Assembly: GCF_000010805.1 (NCBI RefSeq)
Contig: NC_012522.1
Coordinates: 6,448,001 to 6,512,000 of the forward strand
Length of the DNA: 64,000 nucleotides
Origin: Rhodococcus opacus B4
GTDB taxonomy: Bacteria; Actinomycetota; Actinomycetes; Mycobacteriales; Mycobacteriaceae
Reading direction: 5' to 3'
Below are positions 28,156-37,120 of this stretch, piece by piece. The notes below the pieces were generated by a model that saw nothing but the letters and a program-made list of their open reading frames with translations, made no database searches and had not been told where the DNA came from. Position 1 is the first letter of the stretch. Every line of letters starts with the position of its first letter. The position numbers were made by a program, and so were the translations under genes.

Positions 28156-28194
28156 GGGAGCATTCGTTTCCGCATCCAGCTTGGAGATTCCTCG

Positions 28195-29490
28195 ATGACC
28201 GCTGTGCCCGGTACCGACGTCAACACGGCCCCCCTCGCCGAACTCGACCCCGAAGTCGCCCAGGCCATGGCAGGTGAGCTGGCCCGTCAGCGCGACACGC
28301 TGGAGATGATCGCCTCGGAGAACTTCGTTCCCCGCGCCGTCCTCCAGGCGCAGGGCAGCGTCCTCACCAACAAGTACGCCGAAGGGTACCCGGGACGCCG
28401 CTACTACGGCGGCTGCGAGCACGTCGACGTCGTCGAGGACCTCGCCCGCACCCGGGCGAAGGAACTGTTCGGCGCCGACTTCGCGAACGTCCAGCCGCAC
28501 TCCGGCGCACAGGCCAACGCAGCGGTCCTGATGGCCCTGATGAACCCGGGTGAGAAGCTCCTCGGCCTCGACCTGGCGCACGGCGGTCACCTCACGCACG
28601 GCATGAAGCTGAACTTCTCCGGCAAGCTCTACGACGTCGAGTCGTACGGGGTCAGCAAGGAAGACCACCGCATCGACATGGACGAGGTCCGCAAGATCGC
28701 CGTCGCCGCCCAGCCGAAGGTCATCGTCGCCGGCTGGTCCGCGTACCCGCGGCACGAGGACTTCGCCGCGTTCCGGTCCATCGCCGACGAGGTCGGGGCG
28801 TACCTGTGGGTCGACATGGCGCACTTCGCCGGCCTGGTCGCGGCCGGGCTGCACCCGTCGCCCGTGCCCTACGCCGACGTCGTGTCCAGCACCGTCCACA
28901 AGACGCTCGGCGGACCCCGCTCCGGTCTGATCCTCGCCAAGCAGGAGTGGGCGAAGAAGCTCAACTCCGCCGTGTTCCCCGGCCAGCAGGGCGGGCCGCT
29001 GATGCACGCCATCGCCGCGAAGGCCGTGTCCCTGAAGATCGCGGGCACCGACGAGTTCAAGGACCGTCAGCAGCGCACCCTCACCGGTGCGAAGATCCTC
29101 GCCGAGCGCCTGACCGGCTCGGATGTCGTGGACAAGGGCGTCAGCGTCCTCACCGGCGGCACCGACGTGCACCTCGTGCTCGTCGACCTGCGCAACTCCC
29201 AGCTCGACGGCCAGCAGGGTGAGGACCTCCTCCACGAGGTCGGCATCACCGTCAACCGCAATGCCGTGCCGTTCGACCCGCGCCCGCCGATGGTCACGTC
29301 CGGCCTCCGGATCGGCACCGCCGCGCTCGCGTCCCGCGGATTCGGTGACGAGCAGTTCACCGAGGTCGCCGACATCATCGGCACCGCGCTCGCCGGTGCG
29401 TCCGACGTCGAGACGCTGAAGTCCCGCGTGTCGAAGCTCGCCGCCGACTTCCCGCTGTACGAGGGTCTCGAGGACTGGCGCCTGATCTAG
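28195..29490 (+). CDS. glyA: Serine hydroxymethyltransferase
   Basis: 431 residues, full length. ASENFVPRAVL, YAEGYPGRRYYGGCEHVD, the PLP lysine in SSTVHKTLGGPRSG near residue 236, and GLRIGTAALASRGF are all conserved. It interconverts serine and glycine with tetrahydrofolate, feeding one-carbon units. RBS TTGGAG and a -10 at 28150 are visible. The TAG stop opens hairpin repeat copy C. Confidence 0.97.
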   Translation: MTAVPGTDVNTAPLAELDPEVAQAMAGELARQRDTLEMIASENFVPRAVLQAQGSVLTNKYAEGYPGRRYYGGCEHVDVVEDLARTRAKELFGADFANVQPHSGAQANAAVLMALMNPGEKLLGLDLAHGGHLTHGMKLNFSGKLYDVESYGVSKEDHRIDMDEVRKIAVAAQPKVIVAGWSAYPRHEDFAAFRSIADEVGAYLWVDMAHFAGLVAAGLHPSPVPYADVVSSTVHKTLGGPRSGLILAKQEWAKKLNSAVFPGQQGGPLMHAIAAKAVSLKIAGTDEFKDRQQRTLTGAKILAERLTGSDVVDKGVSVLTGGTDVHLVLVDLRNSQLDGQQGEDLLHEVGITVNRNAVPFDPRPPMVTSGLRIGTAALASRGFGDEQFTEVADIIGTALAGASDVETLKSRVSKLAADFPLYEGLEDWRLI

Positions 29491-29560
29491 GCGGCTCCGC
29501 CGCCCGTGCGCCTTTCTGGTTGCTCCAACGACCAGAAAGGCGCACGGGCGCGGAGCGCCT
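29488..29560. repeat. Intergenic hairpin repeat, copy C
   Basis: GTGCGCCTTTCTGGT at 29506-29520 pairs perfectly with 29531-29545 across a 10-nt loop; outer GC-rich arms continue the pairing. It starts at the glyA TAG stop (29488-29490). No convergent gene faces it, so here it can only terminate glyA or insulate phoH2. Confidence 0.85.
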
Positions 29561-29680
29561 TCTCCGCGTAACGCGATGTTCACCGACACGCCCGCCGCTC
29601 GGTCAGCCGATCGGCGTGTTCGGCTGTACCGTCGGGGGTAACAGGCAGCGGGGAAGTTGCTTGTACGGGAGGTCCTGATC

Positions 29681-29791
29681 GTGGCTGACACACTCAGTGC
29701 GAGGGGGCCGGCGCCCGGCCCTCGTGTGGTGACACACCAGGGACGGACCGGTCCAGCGAACCGAGTTTGCGTGGGTGCCGCGCAGACCTAG
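29681..29791 (+). CDS. Small ORF (36 aa) directly upstream of phoH2
   Basis: A GTG-initiated 36-codon ORF with GGGAGG 8 nt upstream. Its TAG stop forms part of TAGGAG, the ribosome site of phoH2, 8 bp before the phoH2 start. The peptide begins MADTLSARGPAPGPR and is rich in Arg, Gly, Pro and Ala; no family is recognised. In mycobacteria a short ORF, phoAT, encodes an antitoxin upstream of phoH2, so this may be its positional equivalent. A regulatory leader peptide is the alternative. Confidence 0.5.
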   Translation: MADTLSARGPAPGPRVVTHQGRTGPANRVCVGAAQT

Positions 29792-29799
29792 GAGCCAAC

Positions 29800-31167
29800 G
29801 TGACTGCTTCACGCTCCGTCTCAGCCCGCGCCGGACAGTCGTCCGTCGCCCCCAGGAAATCTTCGGATTCTGCAGTGCGTACGTTCGTGCTCGACACCTC
29901 CGTACTGCTGTCCGACCCCTGGGCCGTCACCAGGTTCGCCGAGCACCGCGTGGTGCTTCCCCTCGTCGTGATCAGCGAGCTCGAAGGGAAGCGGCATCAC
30001 CACGAGTTGGGATGGTTCGCAAGAGAATCGCTGCGCATGCTCGACGACCTCCGTCTCGAGTACGGCCGACTCGACCAGCCCGTGCCGATCGGCACGGAGG
30101 GCGGAACCCTGCAGGTCGAGTTGAATCACACCGACCCGTCGGTTCTGCCGGTCGGATTCCGCACGGACAGCAACGATTCCAGGATCCTGGCCTGCGCGTT
30201 GAACCTCGAGGCCGAGGGCGGTGACGTCGTCCTGGTCAGCAAGGACATCCCGCTGCGGGTCAAGGCCGGTGCGGTGGGCCTGCCCGCCGACGAGTACCAC
30301 GCCCACGACGTCGTTCCGTCCGGGTGGACGGGCATGACGGAAATGGATGTGGCATCGTCGTCGATCGACGAACTGTTCTCCGAAGGCGTCGTCGACCTGG
30401 AGGAGGCCCGGGAGCTGCCGTGCCACACGGGTATTCGGCTGCTGGGTGGTTCGTCGAGTGCGCTTGGCCGGGTGAACGCCGACAAGCGGGTGCAGTTGGT
30501 GCGCGGGGAGCGCGAAGCGTTCGGCCTGCACGGACGTTCGGCGGAGCAGCGGATCGCCCTCGACATCCTGCTCGACGACAGTGTGGGCATCGTGTCGCTG
30601 GGGGGCAAGGCGGGCACCGGCAAGTCGGCGCTGGCGTTGACGGCGGGGCTGGAGGCGGTGCTCGAGCGTCGCACTCAGCGGAAAGTCGTTGTCTTCCGGC
30701 CGCTCTACGCGGTGGGCGGCCAGGAACTCGGTTATCTGCCGGGCAGTGAGAGCGAGAAGATGGGCCCGTGGGCCCAGGCGGTCTTCGACACCCTCGACGG
30801 ACTGGCCAGCACCGAGGTGATGGACGAGGTGATCAGCCGCGGCATGCTGGAAGTGCTGCCGCTCACGCATATTCGCGGACGGTCGCTGCACGATTCGTTC
30901 GTGATCGTGGACGAGGCGCAGTCGCTGGAACGCAACGTGCTGCTCACGGTGCTGTCCCGGCTGGGTACCGGGTCTCGGGTGGTCCTCACTCACGACGTCG
31001 CGCAGCGCGACAACCTGAGGGTCGGACGTCACGACGGCGTGGCCGCGGTGATCGAAAAGCTCAAGGGGCACCCGCTGTTCGCGCACATCACGTTGACGCG
31101 CAGTGAGCGTTCGCCGATCGCGGCGCTCGTGACGGAGATGCTGGAGGAGTTCGGGCCGACGCCGTAG
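29800..31167 (+). CDS. phoH2: PhoH2: PIN domain fused to PhoH ATPase
   Basis: 455 residues. The N-terminal PIN nuclease domain begins FVLDTSVLLSDP with acidic residues at VISELEG, DSNDSRILACA and LVSKDIPLR. The C-terminal PhoH domain has Walker A LGGKAGTGKSALAL near residue 270 and DEAQSLERNVLLTVLSRLG (Walker B). Mycobacterial PhoH2 is an RNA helicase and ribonuclease of a toxin-antitoxin-like pair. GTG 29800 is preceded by AGGAG 6 nt upstream, overlapping the small ORF's stop codon, so the two are probably coupled. Confidence 0.93.
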   Translation: MTASRSVSARAGQSSVAPRKSSDSAVRTFVLDTSVLLSDPWAVTRFAEHRVVLPLVVISELEGKRHHHELGWFARESLRMLDDLRLEYGRLDQPVPIGTEGGTLQVELNHTDPSVLPVGFRTDSNDSRILACALNLEAEGGDVVLVSKDIPLRVKAGAVGLPADEYHAHDVVPSGWTGMTEMDVASSSIDELFSEGVVDLEEARELPCHTGIRLLGGSSSALGRVNADKRVQLVRGEREAFGLHGRSAEQRIALDILLDDSVGIVSLGGKAGTGKSALALTAGLEAVLERRTQRKVVVFRPLYAVGGQELGYLPGSESEKMGPWAQAVFDTLDGLASTEVMDEVISRGMLEVLPLTHIRGRSLHDSFVIVDEAQSLERNVLLTVLSRLGTGSRVVLTHDVAQRDNLRVGRHDGVAAVIEKLKGHPLFAHITLTRSERSPIAALVTEMLEEFGPTP

Positions 31168-31187
31168 GCGCCTGCCCCGCAGCGTGA

Positions 31188-31237
31188 TCCGCCCGATGTC
31201 GCGACGGTCCGATCAGACCGAGGTGACATCGGGCGGA
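31188..31237. terminator. Two-stem hairpin between phoH2 and LEH-like gene
   Basis: TCCGCCCGATGTC at 31188-31200 pairs with 31225-31237 (13 bp); inside, CGGTC/GACCG forms a second short stem. It lies between convergent genes and probably terminates both. Confidence 0.7.
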
Positions 31238-31241
31238 CTCG

Positions 31242-31673
31242 TCAGAACGCGCGCACGATGCCTTTGAGGGTGCCCCACAGGACATCCCGGTTACTGAAGT
31301 AGTCGCGCCAGACGGCGATCTTGCCGTCCCTCATCTCGAACGTGCCGCACACCCAGAATTCGCTGCGCAGCCGCTTGTAGATCAGTACGTCGGTGCGCTC
31401 GGTCAGGACGGCCGTTCCGTCGCCCGCGATGTGGTGCAGGCGCACGTCGAAACCGAAACCGGGACGGCTCATTCCGCGGAAGATCCGCATGACGGCCCCG
31501 ATGCCGCGGATCTTCGGCAGCGACACGTTGTGCCACACGATGTCGTCGTGGAGATACTGCTGCGCGGTGTCCGGGTCGCCGGCGACGAGGGCGTCCAGGA
31601 ATGCCCGGACCACCTCGACGTCCGCCGTGTCCGTGCGATCGGTTCCCGTCGGTGCATGCGAGTTCGTGCTCAT
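31242..31673 (-). CDS. Limonene-1,2-epoxide hydrolase-like (SnoaL/NTF2 fold)
   Basis: 143 residues. The catalytic triad of limonene-epoxide hydrolase is recognisable: Arg93 and Asp95 in LTERTDVL and Asp124 in VWRDYFS; IVWHNVSLPKIRG is also family-like. LEH, first described in Rhodococcus, opens epoxides in one acid/base step. The substrate here could be a terpene or steroid epoxide (Rv2740-type), or none if only the fold is kept. It is downstream of the beta-lactamase-fold lipoprotein by 27 bp on the same strand. Confidence 0.75.
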   Translation of the reverse strand: MSTNSHAPTGTDRTDTADVEVVRAFLDALVAGDPDTAQQYLHDDIVWHNVSLPKIRGIGAVMRIFRGMSRPGFGFDVRLHHIAGDGTAVLTERTDVLIYKRLRSEFWVCGTFEMRDGKIAVWRDYFSNRDVLWGTLKGIVRAF

Positions 31674-31700
31674 GATCTTCTCCCCGTCGGTTGTGTCGGC

Positions 31701-33314
31701 TCAGCGGACGAATGTCCCCCGGCCTTCCGTGTCGTAGTACTCGAGTGTGACGTCGTTGCCGGTGAACGTGGCCTTCGAGATGGTTCCGGGCGGGGCGTTC
31801 TCCCCACTCAGCGTGAAGGTGAAGGTGTCACCGTCCCAATGGGTCAGGGGGTACGTCTGCCCGGCGGGTCCGAGCCCGAGCGACAGCGCGCCGTTGCTCT
31901 CGGTCACGATCGCGGGGCCCCAGTACGGGTTGTCGTACGTGCCCGCGTAGGTCGGCAGCGGTTGCTGCGGTGGCGCCGGGTTCGCTGGTGCCGTCTGGCC
32001 GACGAGGCTGCCCTCGGGGTCGAGCATCGGCGAGATGGCCTGCCGGTACAACGATCTCCAGTCTTCGCGGATCTCGCCGTACTGGACGAGGTCGGCGAAC
32101 TCGGCGGTGAGGGTTTCGGGGATTCCGATGGGTGACCCGTTGGTCAGGGCGACGATCGCGACGTCGGCGGACGGAATGGCGACGAAGTTCGTCGCCACCC
32201 CGAGTTGGAATGCGCCGGAGTGGCTGAGGGAGACCCGGCCGGCCGACGTGGTCGAGACGTTGAACCCGTACCCGTACGATCCCGGACGGCTGTCCATCGA
32301 ACGCGGTGGGCTGGACACGATCTGAGGACTGACCGCCGGTTGCAGCGCCTCGGGCGACACGATCTCCTTACCCTCGAACGTTCCGTCGGCCAGCAGCATT
32401 GCCAGCCATCTGCCCATGTCGTTGACGGACGAGCTCACCCCGCCCGCGGGGGACTGCGCGTCCGGGTTGCGCACCGCATCGGCGACGTACTTGCCGTCGA
32501 CGAGTTGGTGTGCGACGGCGCGGTCGCTGCGGGCCTCGTAGTCGGCGAACCGCGAACTCGTGGAGGACATCCCCAGCGGCCCGTATATTGCCTGCTCGGA
32601 GAGGGTCGCCCAATCCGTCCCCGATGCCGCCGCGACGGCCTCGGCCGCCGCGGTGAGACCGAAGTTGGTGTAGTCGTAGGTGATCCGGAACGGGTTCAGC
32701 GGGTCGAGCCGGAGTTTGTCGAGCACCTGCTGCTGGTCGTAGCCCAGGTCCTCGAGGTGGTCGCCGGCGTGATCGGGCAACCCCGACCGGTGCGAGTACA
32801 GATCGCCCACCGTGACGTGCTCGGTGACCCACGGGTCGGCGAGGGCGAAACCGGGCAGCTTCGACACCACGGGGGTGTCCCAGCCGACGACTCCGGCATC
32901 GACCTGACGGGCCACCACGGTCGACCCCACCGGCTTCGACATCGACGCCAGCTGGAACACGGTGTCGGCGTCCACCTTCTGATCGGTGCCCGCCTCGCGC
33001 ACCCCGAATCCCTTCGCGTAGACGGTCTGCCCGCCGTGGACGACGGCGACCGCCATGCCCGGCAGTCCCGAACTCTCCATCAACTCGTTCGCCAGTTCGT
33101 CGAGACGGCCCACGGCCTCGTCGATCCGGCCGTCGGGGATGTCGACGCCCGAGAAGGCGGCCGGGTTGGGCGGTCCGGACGACTCCGAGGTGGGGTTCGC
33201 GCCGGACGCGTCGGAGGAGCCCGCATCGTCCGCGTCGGAGCCGCAACCGGTCACGAGTGACCCGCCGAGGGCGAGTGCCGCGAGAAGTATCGTCAGGTTC
33301 CGAAGTCTGCGCAT
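31701..33314 (-). CDS. Beta-lactamase-fold serine hydrolase lipoprotein
   Basis: 537 residues. The signal ends in lipobox LVTGC, so Cys24 is lipidated. A Ser/Gly-rich linker precedes a class C beta-lactamase/esterase domain with Ser124 in SMSK (SxxK), YTN (YxN) and LSHSGAF (HxG). A C-terminal beta-domain of about 100 residues (YAGTYDNPYWGPAIV) matches the DUF3471-type accessory domain. It may be a D-Ala peptidase, esterase or lactonase acting outside the membrane. True beta-lactamase activity is not implied. It is divergent from desA2. Confidence 0.85.
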   Translation of the reverse strand: MRRLRNLTILLAALALGGSLVTGCGSDADDAGSSDASGANPTSESSGPPNPAAFSGVDIPDGRIDEAVGRLDELANELMESSGLPGMAVAVVHGGQTVYAKGFGVREAGTDQKVDADTVFQLASMSKPVGSTVVARQVDAGVVGWDTPVVSKLPGFALADPWVTEHVTVGDLYSHRSGLPDHAGDHLEDLGYDQQQVLDKLRLDPLNPFRITYDYTNFGLTAAAEAVAAASGTDWATLSEQAIYGPLGMSSTSSRFADYEARSDRAVAHQLVDGKYVADAVRNPDAQSPAGGVSSSVNDMGRWLAMLLADGTFEGKEIVSPEALQPAVSPQIVSSPPRSMDSRPGSYGYGFNVSTTSAGRVSLSHSGAFQLGVATNFVAIPSADVAIVALTNGSPIGIPETLTAEFADLVQYGEIREDWRSLYRQAISPMLDPEGSLVGQTAPANPAPPQQPLPTYAGTYDNPYWGPAIVTESNGALSLGLGPAGQTYPLTHWDGDTFTFTLSGENAPPGTISKATFTGNDVTLEYYDTEGRGTFVR

Positions 33315-33458
33315 TGGTGATCCTCTGCTCGGGCCCGGGGCAGCTGTGAACTGTCAGCCTAGCGATGACAAGCCCATGACCTGGCTGTTTTCGTCACAAC
33401 ACCGGCGTTGTTCACGTCGAATCCACCGGTGGTCGACCCGGCTCCGGGTCGCGGACGC

Positions 33459-33464
33459 TACGGT
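33459..33464 (+). promoter_or_regulatory. -10 hexamer of desA2
   Basis: TACGGT, 6 nt before the ATG at 33471; no Shine-Dalgarno, so a leaderless start is likely. Confidence 0.45.
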
Positions 33465-33470
33465 GTGCGG

Positions 33471-34328
33471 ATGCCGATTGAAAAAAACGACTCGCAGCTG
33501 CTCAGTGAGCTGGCCCCGGTGGTGGACGAGAACCTCACACGTCACATCGCCGAGGCGGATGGCTGGCAGCCGCACGATCTGGTTCCCTGGGACCAGGGCA
33601 AGAACTTCGCGTTCATGGGTGGAACCGATTGGTCGGCAGATCAGTCGACCCTGAGCGACGTCGAGGCGCTCGCGCTGACGGTCGGCGTGCTGGTGGCCGA
33701 CAACGTGCCCGCATACCACCGTGAGATCGCCAAGCACCTCGCCCTGGTGGGCCCGTGGTGGCGCTGGGTCGGCCGTTGGACCGCGGAGGAGAACCGGCAC
33801 TCCATCGTGCTCCGCAACTACCTGATGGTGACGCGTGCCGTCGATCCCGTCGCACTCGAGCGCGCCCGGATGGACGAGATGGTCCGCGGTTACGCGATGC
33901 CGCCGATGCATCTGATCGAGATGCTCGCGAACTCCGCGTTCGAGGAGAAGGCCGCGGCCGTGCGTCATCACAACACGGCGGCACTCGGCGAGGACCCGCT
34001 GGTGGCCGTGATCGCCGAGCGGCTGGCCTCGGACGACGAATTGCAGTCGCTGTTCTACCGCAACCTCGTCGAGGCCGCGTTCGAGCTGGTCCCCGACCAG
34101 ACGATGCGCGCCATCGCTTCGCGGATCGCCGCGTTCGACGTGCCGAGCGTGGCACTGCCCGGCGGAACCGACAGCACCGCGGTGCTCGCCGAGGCCGGTA
34201 TCTACGACCCCGCCCAGCAGGGGGAGAAGGTGTTCGCCCCGCTGCTCCGCTCGTGGAACATCGCCGGACGCACCGACCTCGGCACCGAGGGCGAGAAGGC
34301 CCGCGACGCACTGTCCGCGCTGCTGTAG
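33471..34328 (+). CDS. desA2: Acyl-ACP desaturase, DesA2-like
   Basis: 285 residues, ferritin-like helical bundle. The first diiron motif is clear, TAEENRHSIVLRNYL. The partner helix reads ANSAFEEKAAAVRHHNTA, and a later helix (DDELQSLFYRNLVEAAFE) replaces the usual D-E-x-R-H, so the metal site is altered as in M. tuberculosis DesA2. It is predicted to desaturate acyl-ACP intermediates, but may lack full activity. ATG 33471 is chosen from the promoter position. In M. tuberculosis desA2 lies between glyA1 and phoH2; here it has moved beyond phoH2. Confidence 0.85.
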   Translation: MPIEKNDSQLLSELAPVVDENLTRHIAEADGWQPHDLVPWDQGKNFAFMGGTDWSADQSTLSDVEALALTVGVLVADNVPAYHREIAKHLALVGPWWRWVGRWTAEENRHSIVLRNYLMVTRAVDPVALERARMDEMVRGYAMPPMHLIEMLANSAFEEKAAAVRHHNTAALGEDPLVAVIAERLASDDELQSLFYRNLVEAAFELVPDQTMRAIASRIAAFDVPSVALPGGTDSTAVLAEAGIYDPAQQGEKVFAPLLRSWNIAGRTDLGTEGEKARDALSALL

Positions 34329-34336
34329 GACGTCGA

Positions 34337-34380
34337 CGCGAGAGGGCCCGCACCCGGTTTCGGGTGCGGGCCCTCTCGCG
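34337..34380. terminator. Perfect 20-bp hairpin between desA2 and fumC
   Basis: A perfect 20-bp stem (CGCGAGAGGGCCCGCACCCG and complement) with a GTTT loop, between convergent genes. There is no U-run, but its stability suggests a bidirectional terminator. Confidence 0.85.
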
Positions 34381-34389
34381 TCAGTAGGG

Positions 34390-35793
34390 TCAGTCCTTCA
34401 CCTTCGCCATCGCCAGCACGTCGAGACGCTTGTCGAGTTCTTCCTCGCTCAGCTTGTCGCCGATCAGACCGCGGTCGACGACGGTCTCGCGGATGGTCTT
34501 CTTCTCCTTCAGCGCCTGCTTCGCGACCGCCGCCGCCTCCTCGTACCCGATCGCGGAGTTCAGCGGCGTCACGATGGACGGCGACGACTCCGCCAGGGTC
34601 TTGAGGTGCTCGGTGTTCGCGACGAGCCCCACGACGCACCGGTCGGCGAACAGCCGTGTCACGTTGGCCAGCAACGTCAGCGATTCGAGCAGGTTCCGCG
34701 CCATCATCGGGATGTACACGTTGAGTTCGAAGGCACCCGCGGCCCCGCCCCAGGCGACGGCGGCGTCGTTGCCGACCACCTGTGCGGCGACCTGGGTGGC
34801 GGCTTCCGGAAGAACCGGGTTGACCTTGCCGGGCATGATCGAACTGCCCGGCTGCAGGTCGGGGAGACGGATCTCGCCGAGACCGGTGAGCGGACCCGAC
34901 CCCATCCAGCGGATGTCGTTGGCGATCTTGGTCAGGGACACCGCGATCGTGCGCAACGCGCCGGACGCCTCCACCAGACCGTCACGGGCGGCCTGCGCCT
35001 CGAAACTGTTCTTTGCCGGGGTCAGGGCGTCGATGCCCGTCGCCGTGACCAGCTCGGCCACGACCTTCGGGCCGAATCCGTCGGGGGCGTTGAGCCCCGT
35101 CCCCACCGCGGTGCCGCCGATGGGCAGCTCACCGAGCCGGGGCAGGCAGGCCACCACCCGCTCCATCCCCGCCTCCATCTGACGGGCGTACCCGCCGAAC
35201 TCCTGACCGAGGGTGACCGGCACGGCGTCCATGAGGTGGGTGCGGCCCGACTTCACGACGGTCTTCCACTCGGTGGACTTGTCGAGCAAGGCCAGACGCA
35301 GGTGGTCGAGGGCGGGAAGCAGGTCCTTCACCGCCGACTCGGTGGCCGCGACGTGCGTCGCGGTGGGGAAGGTGTCGTTCGACGACTGCGACATGTTGAC
35401 GTCGTCGTTGGGGTGGACGACCACACCGTTCGCCGCTGCGATCGACGCGATGACCTCGTTGGCGTTCATGTTGGAACTGGTGCCCGAACCGGTCTGGAAG
35501 ACGTCGATGGGGAACTGGTCGTCGTGCTTGCCCTCGGCGATCTCGCCCGCCGCGGCGATGATGGCGTCCGCCTTCTCGGCGTCGAGGAGGCCGAGATCCT
35601 TGTTGACCTGCGCGCAGGCTGCCTTCAGCAGACCCATCGCGCGGATCTGGGTGCGTTCGAGGCCTCGACCGCTGATCGGGAAGTTCTCGACCGCGCGCTG
35701 AGTTTGCGCGCGCCACAGGGCATCCACGGGCACCCGCACCTCGCCCATGGTGTCGTGTTCGATCCGGTACTGCTGCTCGTTGCTCTCGGTCAT
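34390..35793 (-). CDS. fumC: Fumarate hydratase class II
   Basis: 467 residues, aspartase/fumarase superfamily. It has the signature GSSIMPGKVNPVLPEA, the substrate segment SSNDTFPTATHVAA and SGRTHLMDAVPVTLGQE. It converts fumarate to malate in the TCA cycle and is oxygen-stable and iron-free. It follows glpX after the hairpin repeat copy D, so the two may be separately transcribed or attenuated, although M. tuberculosis has the same order (Rv1099c-Rv1098c). Confidence 0.97.
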   Translation of the reverse strand: MTESNEQQYRIEHDTMGEVRVPVDALWRAQTQRAVENFPISGRGLERTQIRAMGLLKAACAQVNKDLGLLDAEKADAIIAAAGEIAEGKHDDQFPIDVFQTGSGTSSNMNANEVIASIAAANGVVVHPNDDVNMSQSSNDTFPTATHVAATESAVKDLLPALDHLRLALLDKSTEWKTVVKSGRTHLMDAVPVTLGQEFGGYARQMEAGMERVVACLPRLGELPIGGTAVGTGLNAPDGFGPKVVAELVTATGIDALTPAKNSFEAQAARDGLVEASGALRTIAVSLTKIANDIRWMGSGPLTGLGEIRLPDLQPGSSIMPGKVNPVLPEAATQVAAQVVGNDAAVAWGGAAGAFELNVYIPMMARNLLESLTLLANVTRLFADRCVVGLVANTEHLKTLAESSPSIVTPLNSAIGYEEAAAVAKQALKEKKTIRETVVDRGLIGDKLSEEELDKRLDVLAMAKVKD

Positions 35794-35829
35794 GCGTCAA
35801 ACATGCCACTTTCGAGCGCGTCGTGGGGG

Positions 35830-35893
35830 TGCTCCCCGTGCGCCTTTCCGGTTGCCGCAGCTACCGGAAAGGCGCACGAGCGCGGAGCGCCTA
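35830..35893. repeat. Intergenic hairpin repeat, copy D
   Basis: GTGCGCCTTTCCGGT at 35838-35852 pairs perfectly with 35863-35877 across a 10-nt loop. Compared with copies A-C one base pair has changed on both sides (CTGGT/ACCAG to CCGGT/ACCGG), a compensated change. It begins at the glpX TAG stop (complement of 35891-35893), and outer arms GGCGCTCCGCGC extend the stem. Confidence 0.85.
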
Positions 35894-36931
35894 GAACGTC
35901 GGCGGGATGGCGCCGTCCTCGCCCGTGAAGTCCACGGACGAGTATTCGCGGAGCTTCTCCAGACGGTGGTACGCGTCGATCATGCGGACGGTGCCCGACT
36001 TCGACCGCATCACGATCGACTGCGTCGAGGCGCCGCCGCCGTAGTAGCGGACACCGCGGAGCAGGTCGCCGTCCGTGACGCCGGTGGCGCAGAAGAAGAC
36101 GTTCTCACCGGACACGAGATCTTCGGTGGTCAGCACGCGGTCCAGGTCGTGGCCTGCGTCGATGGCCTTCTGCCGCTCGGCGTCGTCGGTCGGGGCCAGC
36201 CGGCCCTGCAGCGAACCACCCATACAGCGCATGGCGGCGGCGGCGATGATGCCCTCGGGCGTGCCACCGGTGCCGAGCAGGATGTCGGTGCCCGACTCCG
36301 GACGCGCGGCGGCGATCGCACCCGCGACGTCACCGTCGGAGATGAGGCGGATCCGCGCTCCGGTGTCCCGGACCTCTTCGATCAGCCGGGCGTGCCGGGG
36401 ACGGTCGAGGATGCAGACCGTGACGTCGGAGGGCGACGCCTTGCGGACCTTCGCGACCCGCTTGATGTTCTCGGCGACGGGGGCTGTGATGTCGATGACA
36501 TCGGCCGCGTCCGGTCCGACGGCGATCTTCTCCATGTAGAACACCGCGGACGGGTCGAACATCGCGCCGCGCTCGGCGACCGCGAGAACGGAGATGGCGT
36601 TCGGCATGCCCTTCGACATCAGGGTGGTGCCGTCCACCGGGTCGACGGCGAAGTCGCAGTCCGGTCCGTCACCGTTGCCGACCTCTTCGCCGTTGAACAG
36701 CATCGGCGCTTCGTCTTTCTCGCCCTCGCCGATGACGACGACGCCGCGCATCGAGACCGAGCTCACGAGCTGGCGCATGGCGTCGACGGCGGCGCCGTCG
36801 CCACCCTCCTTGTCGCCACGGCCGACCCAGCGACCGGCAGCCATCGCACCAGCCTCGGTGACTCGGACCAATTCCAGAGCAAGATTTCGGTCCGGGGCCT
36901 CGCGGCGACTCGAAGTGGTGCTAGCCGTCAT
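35891..36931 (-). CDS. glpX: Class II fructose-1,6-bisphosphatase
   Basis: 346 residues. GEGEKDEAPMLFNGEEVG and DFAVDPVDGTTLMSKG carry the lithium-sensitive phosphatase metal ligands (D-P-x-D-G-T), and GTGGTPEGIIAAAAM the sugar-phosphate loop. It hydrolyses fructose 1,6-bisphosphate, the essential gluconeogenic step in actinobacteria. The ATG has AGGAGG spaced 8 nt. It is divergent from the DUF4245 gene across 189 bp, upstream of fumC. Confidence 0.96.
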   Translation of the reverse strand: MTASTTSSRREAPDRNLALELVRVTEAGAMAAGRWVGRGDKEGGDGAAVDAMRQLVSSVSMRGVVVIGEGEKDEAPMLFNGEEVGNGDGPDCDFAVDPVDGTTLMSKGMPNAISVLAVAERGAMFDPSAVFYMEKIAVGPDAADVIDITAPVAENIKRVAKVRKASPSDVTVCILDRPRHARLIEEVRDTGARIRLISDGDVAGAIAAARPESGTDILLGTGGTPEGIIAAAAMRCMGGSLQGRLAPTDDAERQKAIDAGHDLDRVLTTEDLVSGENVFFCATGVTDGDLLRGVRYYGGGASTQSIVMRSKSGTVRMIDAYHRLEKLREYSSVDFTGEDGAIPPTF

Positions 36932-37120
36932 GGGCAGTGCCTCCTGGTGCAGTCACGGTCGACGTTGTACGCCGACGCTGTGTCGGTGGCCGTCGGCCGC
37001 CGATTGTCGGGTGGATCTCGGTGCTGATTCTCCCAGAAAGAAGTGTGACGTGCGCTGCTGGGGCGCGATTCACGGGACCGAGAATCGTTGTTCCGGGACC
37101 GACCCTGGATACTGGTGGGC

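Noticed and set aside
26893..29691. A 932-codon minus-strand frame opposite the DUF885 and glyA genes
   Set aside because: Antisense shadow of two certain genes; no start signal or protein motif.
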